Assembly: GCA_964370855.1 (NCBI GenBank)
Contig: CAYJMF010000170.1
Coordinates: 1-7,409, forward strand
DNA: 7,409 bases
Origin: JAKLKS01 sp964370855
Lineage (GTDB): Bacteria; Planctomycetota; JAJSAM01; JAKLKS01
Direction: 5' to 3'
Below the pieces are notes generated by a model, which was given only the letters and a program-made list of their open reading frames with translations, did not search any database and was not told where the DNA came from. A program made the position numbers and the translations under genes. How positions within the stretch are numbered: the first letter of the stretch is position 1; every line of letters begins with the position of its first letter. Below are positions 1 through 4,933 of the stretch, one piece after another.

Positions 1-50
<50 letters not shown>

Positions 51-260
51 GGGAGAGACGCCTCCGGCGCTGCGGGAGGCTCCCCGGGATCGGGGCATTG
101 GATCTTGGGGGACGGCGTTCACCGGTCGTGCCTTGAAGGAACCGGAACTCCGCCAGGGTGCCCGCCGTCCCCCCTGCCCCTGGGTTCCGATCCCGCCCCC
201 CTTCTCCTGTTCCCTCCGGGAGGTTCGATCCCGCCGCCTCTCTCCCTCCCTCCTCCCAAC

Positions 261-310
261 GCTCCCGACGGGGAGCATCGGATCCTCTCCCGATGCTCCC
301 CGTCGGGAGC
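261..310. repeat. Nested palindrome (21-bp stem, 8-base loop)
   Basis: Bases 261-281 and 290-310 are perfectly complementary around the loop ATCCTCTC. Each arm is itself a hairpin: GCTCCC-GACG-GGGAGC at 261-276 and GCTCCC-CGTC-GGGAGC at 295-310. The DNA or RNA could therefore form one long stem or two small ones. No T-tract follows, so a classical intrinsic terminator is not supported. The centre lies about 205 bases upstream of the start site predicted from the sigma-54 promoter, which is compatible with an enhancer-binding-protein site. A terminator of a lost upstream gene or a mobile palindromic repeat is also possible. Confidence 0.8.
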
Positions 311-311
311 C

Positions 312-329
312 GCGCGCCGGATGGCGCGC
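312..329. repeat. Small perfect hairpin with GGAT loop
   Basis: GCGCGCC (312-318) pairs perfectly with GGCGCGC (323-329) around the tetraloop GGAT. It begins two bases after the large palindrome, so the two form a tandem structured block. Its function is unknown. It could be part of the same regulatory or terminator structure. Confidence 0.6.
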
Positions 330-403
330 AACGCCATGGAGAACCCGCACGGAACCCCGATGATCCTCAGGGAGGGGGTGAGATGCCTGAAATGGCGTGT
401 AAA

Positions 404-434
404 CCCAGCCTTACGTACCCATCCCAGTCTTACG
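404..434. repeat. Direct repeat upstream of the sigma-54 promoter
   Basis: CCCAGCCTTACG (404-415) and CCCAGTCTTACG (423-434) match at 11 of 12 positions and start 19 bases apart. They end about 30 bases upstream of the -24 element. Two similarly oriented half-sites could bind a regulator, but nothing in the window identifies one. A chance repeat cannot be excluded. Confidence 0.4.
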
Positions 435-463
435 CCTTCCCCCCCTCACCCCCCCTCCCCCGC

Positions 464-479
464 TTGGCACGCCGCTTGC
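464..479 (+). promoter_or_regulatory. Sigma-54 (RpoN) -24/-12 promoter
   Basis: The sequence TTGGCACGCCGCTTGC matches the established sigma-54 consensus TGGCACG-N4-TTGC at every defined position. The invariant GG (466-467) and GC (478-479) are separated by exactly 10 bases, as required. With C479 as -12, transcription would start near base 491. That places both plausible start codons of the downstream gene (527 and 548) in the transcript with a leader of about 36 to 57 bases. Sigma-54 promoters need an ATP-dependent enhancer-binding protein, and none is encoded in the window. This is a sequence match without experimental support. Confidence 0.75.
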
Positions 480-547
480 GCATTCCCCGTCGAGGGCGCG
501 TCGCCCACCCCAGCACTTCGGGTGAGATGCTGGACCTGAGAACCGCC

Positions 548-904
548 ATGCATTCCGAGAACTTCCGACGGCGCGCCCTCCTCGGCACCCTGGCAATCCT
601 CGTGGTCGCCGCGGGTTCCCTCGCCGCCCTCCGGCCCCGGGTCCAGTTCGAGAAGCGCGGCCACCTCTACTGCATCGAGGACGCCGGCTACCTCTACACC
701 TTCGACGCCGCCTGGCGAACCGAGACCCTTTTCCACGACGCCGACGGGGACGGGCTCCGCACCCCCGTGGCCCGGCCCGAGGGGGCCCTCCTCACCCGTC
801 TTCGCGGCGAGCTCCTCCGCCGGCTGAAGGTCGAGGGCCTCGCCGGGGTCCCCCTGGAAGGCGTTGAGGAGATGGATGCCATCCGGTCCCTCGGCTATAT
901 CTAG
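548..904 (+). CDS. Small membrane-anchored protein with sulfatase-like C-terminal tail
   Basis: This 118-residue protein has a short basic N-terminus (FRRR) and one hydrophobic segment at about residues 10-28 (ALLGTLAILVVAAGSLAAL), so it is a probable signal anchor with the rest in the periplasm. The remainder has no catalytic motif I recognise. It reads like the end of a sulfatase: an LYTF segment, an Asp-rich DADGDG stretch, a helix-like RLRGELLRRLKVEG and the terminus EEMDAIRSLGYI. The 'LRxLGY' ending is common at the C-termini of sulfatase-family proteins of environmental bacteria. It is first in the sigma-54 unit and overlaps the sulfatase-like gene by 29 bases. I chose ATG 548 because it leaves a normal signal-anchor N-terminus. 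ATG 527 adds seven residues, and neither has a good ribosome site. ATG 383 has one but lies upstream of the predicted transcript start. The role is unknown, and I infer a partner of the next gene. Confidence 0.65.
   Translation: MHSENFRRRALLGTLAILVVAAGSLAALRPRVQFEKRGHLYCIEDAGYLYTFDAAWRTETLFHDADGDGLRTPVARPEGALLTRLRGELLRRLKVEGLAGVPLEGVEEMDAIRSLGYI
867..871 (+). promoter_or_regulatory. Ribosome binding site inside the preceding gene
   Basis: AGGAG lies four bases before ATG 876 and within the last codons of the preceding gene. It is the only clear Shine-Dalgarno sequence next to a chosen start in the window. It favours ATG 876 over the in-frame TTG at 864, which overlaps it, and suggests translational coupling of the two genes. 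Confidence 0.55.
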
Positions 905-2354
905 CCCGACCTCCTCCCGCTCCGGGTCCCGGTTTCTCCGGATCGCCGTCGGCTTCCTCCTCCTCGCCGGGGTCGGCGCCCTCCTCACCTCCTCGGTCCT
1001 GAGGACGGACGCCGCCCCGCGGCCCCCCTCCCTCCCGCCGGACATCGTCCTCGTCGTCTGGGACACCTGCAGGGCCGACCGCGTCTCCGCCATGGGCTAC
1101 GGGAAACCGACCACCCCCTTCCTTGACGCCTTCGCCGCGGAGGGAGTCGCCTTCACGGAGGCCTTCACGCCGAGCCCCTGGACCCCTCCCGCCCACGCCT
1201 CCCTGTTCACGGGCCTCCTCCCCTCCCGGCACGGCCTCCGCGAGGGCGCGGGCGAGAAGCTCTTCCCCGACCTGGAGCCCCTCTCGACCACCCTCGGCCG
1301 TGCCGGCTACGAGACCGTGGCCGCCTGCGCCAATCCCCTCGTCGGCGCCACGGGGCTTCTCCGCGGCTTCCACGTCACCCTGCCCCTCCTGGTCCCCCGG
1401 GGCGAGGCCAAGGTCGACGGGCAGGAGGTCGTCGAGACCGTGGGACGGTGGCTCCGGGCCCGCCGGGCGGAGCCGGGCCCCCGCAAGCCCCTCTTCCTGT
1501 TCGTCAACCTCATGGACTGCCACCTCCCCTACATGCCGGCGCGCCAGGATCTCGAGGCCGTCCATGGCGCCCCCGTCGCGGAACGCCTCGGCGCCGCGGG
1601 CGTCCTCGCCGACGACAACGACGCCCTCGGCCACCTGCTGGGAGCCCGGAGACTCTCCCCGGAGATCCTGGCCGACCTCCCCCTGGCCTACGACGGGGCC
1701 GTCCATCGTGCCGACCGCCAGACGCGGGAGCTCTGCCGGCTCCTCGAGGCCGAGGGGCTCCTCGCCGGGGCCCTCGTGGCGATCACCGCGGACCACGGGG
1801 AGATGCTGGGGGAGCGCGGAAACGTCGAGCACCGCCTCTTCCTCGACGATCCCGTCCTCCACGTCCCCCTCGTCCTGCGCTGGCCGGGCCGCCTCGAGGC
1901 GGGGCGCCGCGAGGACGCCCAGGTCCGGCTCCAGGACCTCTACCCCACCTTCCTCGAGGCCGCCGGGGCCGCGGCCCCGCCTCCCTGCGGGGGAGACGCG
2001 CTCTCGCTCCTCGGCGCCGTGGAGCCCCGCCGCGTCGTCTCCGAGGTCCGGTGGTCCCACTCCTTCGTCCCGATGCTCCGCACCCGGTTCCCGGGCCTCC
2101 CCCCCGGGGCCTTCGACCTCTTCCGGCTGGGGAGGGTCTCCGTCCGCGAGGCCTCCCGCGGCCCCACGAAGGGGAAGTTCGTCCTCACCCGCCGCCTGAT
2201 GCCCGACGACGGGATCCGGGAGGAGGGGAGGGTGCTCTACGACATCTCCCGGGACCCCGGCGAGGAGAGGGATCTCCTCGGACCCGGCGCCCGGGATCGG
2301 GATCGGGCCCTCGCCGCGGAGCTCGCCGCCGCCGCCGCCCCCTGCCTCGAGTAG
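876..2354 (+). CDS. Membrane-anchored sulfatase-fold hydrolase/transferase with Thr nucleophile position
   Basis: This 492-residue protein of the sulfatase / alkaline-phosphatase superfamily has an N-terminal hydrophobic segment at about residues 20-37, so the domain should face the periplasm. The fold starts at residue 56 with DIVLVVWDTCRADR, where Asp63 is the likely metal ligand. The nucleophile region is SPWTPPAHASLFTG (residues 100-113). Canonical sulfatases have C/S-x-P-x-R here, whereas this protein has T103-P-P-A-H. It therefore cannot carry formylglycine at that position, and Thr103 is the inferred nucleophile. Later landmarks are NLMDCHLPYMP, then ITADHGEMLGERG with Asp306 and His307, His319, and LHVPLVLRWPG. 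Near the end is VLYDISRDPGEERDLLG, the usual post-domain motif, but the protein ends in an Ala-rich stretch without the LGY tail. A Thr nucleophile is known in lipoteichoic-acid synthase and phosphoethanolamine transferases. The substrate is unknown: sulfate ester, phosphoester and phospholipid transfer all remain possible. The start is set by AGGAG at 867-871. Confidence 0.85.
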   Translation: MPSGPSAISSPTSSRSGSRFLRIAVGFLLLAGVGALLTSSVLRTDAAPRPPSLPPDIVLVVWDTCRADRVSAMGYGKPTTPFLDAFAAEGVAFTEAFTPSPWTPPAHASLFTGLLPSRHGLREGAGEKLFPDLEPLSTTLGRAGYETVAACANPLVGATGLLRGFHVTLPLLVPRGEAKVDGQEVVETVGRWLRARRAEPGPRKPLFLFVNLMDCHLPYMPARQDLEAVHGAPVAERLGAAGVLADDNDALGHLLGARRLSPEILADLPLAYDGAVHRADRQTRELCRLLEAEGLLAGALVAITADHGEMLGERGNVEHRLFLDDPVLHVPLVLRWPGRLEAGRREDAQVRLQDLYPTFLEAAGAAAPPPCGGDALSLLGAVEPRRVVSEVRWSHSFVPMLRTRFPGLPPGAFDLFRLGRVSVREASRGPTKGKFVLTRRLMPDDGIREEGRVLYDISRDPGEERDLLGPGARDRDRALAAELAAAAAPCLE

Positions 2355-2355
2355 G

Positions 2356-2386
2356 GGCGCGCCGTCACCGGTACCAGCGGCGCGCC
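2356..2386. terminator. GC-rich hairpin at the convergent gene junction
   Basis: GGCGCGCCG (2356-2364) pairs perfectly with CGGCGCGCC (2378-2386) around a 13-base loop. It begins directly after the stop of the sulfatase-like gene and spans the stop codon of the convergent lptD-like gene. A stem between converging genes could end transcription in both directions. No U-tract is present on either strand, so the call rests on position and stem alone. Confidence 0.4.
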
Positions 2387-4848
2387 TCGTAGTCGAGCTT
2401 CGACAGGTTCTCCTCCGAGGTGGGAGGGTTCCAGAGGAAGGCGGGCACGAGGTTGAAGCTCAGCGAGTAGTCGTCGATGAGCCGGTCGTTCTCGAGATCG
2501 ACCTCGAGCACGAAATCGTGCCAGACCCTCCGGAACCCCACCTCCGTCTTCACGCCCTCGTCGGAGCGGTAGTCGGTCTGCTGCGCGACGTGCAGGAACC
2601 AGCGATCGGAGACGGCCCAGGTCGCGGAGAGGGTCACGATGTTGCTGTCCCCGGCGATGCGGCGGTTCCCGGCGTAGAGGGACACCTTCGGGACGACGAA
2701 CCAGCGCACGCCGCCGGCGACGGTCCGGGCCCGGTGCTCGTCGGGGTCGAACTCCGCCTCCCCGAGGAGGAAGAGGTTCTCGCGGGCCCAGATGCGGAGG
2801 TCCCCCTCGATGGGGCCCCACCGGCCCCGGGGCGGCGCCGCCCTGTACTTCTCCTCCCCGAGGAAGTCCTGGTTCCGCGGCCCCGCCAGGCCCTCCTCCT
2901 TGAACCGGAGCGTCGGGGGGGCGCCGTCGAGGCCCTCGGGGAAGAAGAGGCCGCGCAGCTCGAGATCGATCCAGTCCACGGTGCGGCCCGCCCTGCGGGC
3001 CTGGAGGCGGTTGCGCCACCGCAGCCCGACGACCCGGACCTCCTCGAGGGTGTCGGTGTCGTCCACGGGGGCCGCGAGGATCGGATCCTCCGTGACGGCG
3101 AAGCGGTCATAGACCTGCGCCTCGAGCATGGAGACGTGGTGGAGGCCCTTGAAGTCGAAGAAGGCGCTCTCGAGGCCGGGGAAGTCCCGGCGGGCCTCCA
3201 CGGAGGCGCGGATGCCGGCGGCGAGGTCCCCCCGGGAGCGCCCGCTCCCCTCCCCCGGCTCCTCCACCCCCTGCCAGGAGGTCCCCCCCGCGACGACGAA
3301 GGGGGCGAGGAGGATGGGGCCCGCCCGCTTCACTCCCTCCATGCGCCCCACGACGTCCTCCCGGAGCCGTCGGTCCCCGCGGACGCCGAGGTCGACGTCG
3401 TAGGCCCTCTCGTAGGCCCCCGCCGTGGCGTCGAGGGACCAGGTGGCGCCGTCGAGAAGCCCCCAGAGGTCCCCCCCGCCGGGCGCCTCGGCGCCGATGC
3501 GGCGGAAGGCCCCCTCGGGCAGGCGGGTCGTCTCCGTGCGGAAGTCGTCGAGCCGCACGTCCGCGGACAGGCTCGCGAAGTCCGTGCCCCGGGCGTACCG
3601 GAGGAACGCGTAGGTCTCGGGGTCCCGCTCCTCGAGGGCCTCCTTCTTCAGGTACTCCCGCTGGAAGTTGCGGTCGGAGAAATGGAAGAGGGAGAGGTCG
3701 AGCCGCCAGTCGCCGCCGAGCCGGTGGCGGTGCTCCCAGCGGACCCGGCCCCGCTCGTCCCGGGGCACCGGGGAATCGTCGAAATCGTCGGTGTCCGCGT
3801 TGTCCTTCTGCCAGTAGGTCCGCAATTCACCCTCGTAGTCCCCGTAGTCGTACTGCACCTCGGGCCCGATGCCGGGGCCCCGGTCCGTCCTCTCCTCCGT
3901 GTACAGGCGCCATTCGCCCCAGCGCGCGCCGTCGAGGAGGATGTCGTCGCCCCAGAGGAGGGAGAACTCGTTCCCGAACCGGCTGGACCTCCGGTAGGCG
4001 GCGGAGCGCAGGGGCCGCGCCGAGAGGTCCGACCTCCCTCCCAGCACGGGCAGGTAGAAGAGGGGGACCTCGCCCAACTTCGGGACGTTGTGGTAGGAGA
4101 CGAAGGAGACGTGGTCCACCTCGTCGGAGATGAGGATCTCCGCGGACTGGAAGCGGTAGTGCGGATCCCCGAAGTCGCAGGAGGTGAAGGATGCGTCCCG
4201 GAGGGCGAGGGCGCCCTCGGCGTTCCTCACCATCCTCTCGGCGCGGAGGACCAGGGGGAGGATGCGGCGGGTGGACGTGTCGCCCACGCTCACCGTCATG
4301 TGGACCTTCCCCGCGAGGAGGAGGTTGCGCCGGAAATCGATGTAGAACCTGTCGCAGCGGACGGTGCGGGTGCCGAGATGGAAGACGACGTTCCCCTCGG
4401 CGTAGACGGCGTGGAGGACGGGGCCGAGGTACTCCTTGAGGGAGGCGGGGAGATCCTTCGCCCCACCGAGGGGGCCGAGGGGCTGCTCCCCGGCGAAGGC
4501 GCCCTTGGCGGCACCGGAGCCCTCCGCCGGCGGGGGGGCCTTCTCCTCCGCCCCGGGCTTCGCCGGCACCAGTTCCGAGAAGCGGCCCCCGGACCGCTTC
4601 AGCCCGTCGGCGTCGAACCAGAGGACGATGCTCTCGGCGTCCACGGAGAGGTCCCTCCGGTGGAGGGAGGGGGATCCGACGATGGACACGACGAGCTCCC
4701 CGTCCACGATCCGGTGGGTGGACAGGGGGACGCGGCCGGAGAGGTCGTCGGCGGGGGAATCCTGGGCCCGTGCCGGGGCGGCGAAGGCGCCGGGGAGGGC
4801 GGCGAGGAGGAGGAAGGGGAGGAGCGGGAGGCGCCGATCCCGGGGCAT
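2365..4848 (-). CDS. lptD: LPS-assembly outer-membrane protein, LptD/OstA-like
   Basis: The 827-residue protein, close to the usual LptD length, has a clear signal peptide (RDRR, a Leu-rich core, likely cleavage after A-R-A at residue 28). An OstA-type periplasmic segment follows: HRIVDGELVVSIVG (about 45-58), a Pro/Gly/Ala-rich insert (about 93-134), then YAEGNVVFHLGTRTVRCDRF (149-168). ALRDASFTSCDFGDPHYRF (215-233) and LGEVPLFYLPVL (258-269) match the classic LptD transition into the barrel. The rest alternates aromatic and charged residues as in beta strands; YSLSFNLVPAFL near the end looks like the last strand. In the Lpt pathway LptD, with the lipoprotein LptE, inserts LPS into the outer leaflet. 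Only two cysteines (165 and 224) occur, both before the barrel, so the E. coli-type disulfides to the barrel cannot form. The start is fixed by the signal peptide; no Shine-Dalgarno precedes it. LPS is assumed as cargo because the pathway's other parts are not in the window. Confidence 0.75.
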   Translation of the reverse strand: MPRDRRLPLLPFLLLAALPGAFAAPARAQDSPADDLSGRVPLSTHRIVDGELVVSIVGSPSLHRRDLSVDAESIVLWFDADGLKRSGGRFSELVPAKPGAEEKAPPPAEGSGAAKGAFAGEQPLGPLGGAKDLPASLKEYLGPVLHAVYAEGNVVFHLGTRTVRCDRFYIDFRRNLLLAGKVHMTVSVGDTSTRRILPLVLRAERMVRNAEGALALRDASFTSCDFGDPHYRFQSAEILISDEVDHVSFVSYHNVPKLGEVPLFYLPVLGGRSDLSARPLRSAAYRRSSRFGNEFSLLWGDDILLDGARWGEWRLYTEERTDRGPGIGPEVQYDYGDYEGELRTYWQKDNADTDDFDDSPVPRDERGRVRWEHRHRLGGDWRLDLSLFHFSDRNFQREYLKKEALEERDPETYAFLRYARGTDFASLSADVRLDDFRTETTRLPEGAFRRIGAEAPGGGDLWGLLDGATWSLDATAGAYERAYDVDLGVRGDRRLREDVVGRMEGVKRAGPILLAPFVVAGGTSWQGVEEPGEGSGRSRGDLAAGIRASVEARRDFPGLESAFFDFKGLHHVSMLEAQVYDRFAVTEDPILAAPVDDTDTLEEVRVVGLRWRNRLQARRAGRTVDWIDLELRGLFFPEGLDGAPPTLRFKEEGLAGPRNQDFLGEEKYRAAPPRGRWGPIEGDLRIWARENLFLLGEAEFDPDEHRARTVAGGVRWFVVPKVSLYAGNRRIAGDSNIVTLSATWAVSDRWFLHVAQQTDYRSDEGVKTEVGFRRVWHDFVLEVDLENDRLIDDYSLSFNLVPAFLWNPPTSEENLSKLDYEARRWYR

Positions 4849-4933
4849 GGGGGAAGCGTAAGGAAGGGGCGCGGGCGGGGCTTGGTAATTCGGCTTGGGG
4901 CGGGCGTGTACACCCCCCCGCGTCCGCGATTCC
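4849..4933. promoter_or_regulatory. Divergent promoter region between lptD-like and comEC-like genes
   Basis: These 85 bases must hold the start signals of both divergent genes. Visible elements are a 7-base direct repeat GGCTTGG (4879-4885 and 4892-4898) flanking the only AT-rich spot, TAATTC; a mirror arrangement GGGCGGGG (4873-4880) and GGGGCGGG (4897-4904) centred on AATT; and the perfect palindrome GTGTACAC (4906-4913). On the minus strand TGTACA and GAATTA sit like a weak -35/-10 pair with a 15-base spacer. No convincing sigma-70 consensus is present for comEC. Neither gene has a Shine-Dalgarno, so leaderless or non-SD translation is possible. Confidence 0.4.

Noticed and set aside
105..539. 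Open frame of 144 codons in the leader
   Set aside because: The translation is Pro-rich low complexity with no recognisable domain. It runs over the palindrome and promoter, and long open frames are expected by chance at this GC content.
158..547. In-frame upstream extension of the small gene, including ATG 383 preceded by a GGAGGGGG ribosome-site-like run
   Set aside because: The extension is Pro/Ser/Arg-rich with lower third-position GC than the real genes, and it would start upstream of the start site predicted from the sigma-54 promoter. It stays possible only if a second promoter exists.
446..2060. Long open frames on the minus strand opposite the small gene and the sulfatase-like gene
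   Set aside because: Their translations are Gly/Glu/Arg/Pro-rich and without domains, as expected for the antisense of GC-rich genes.
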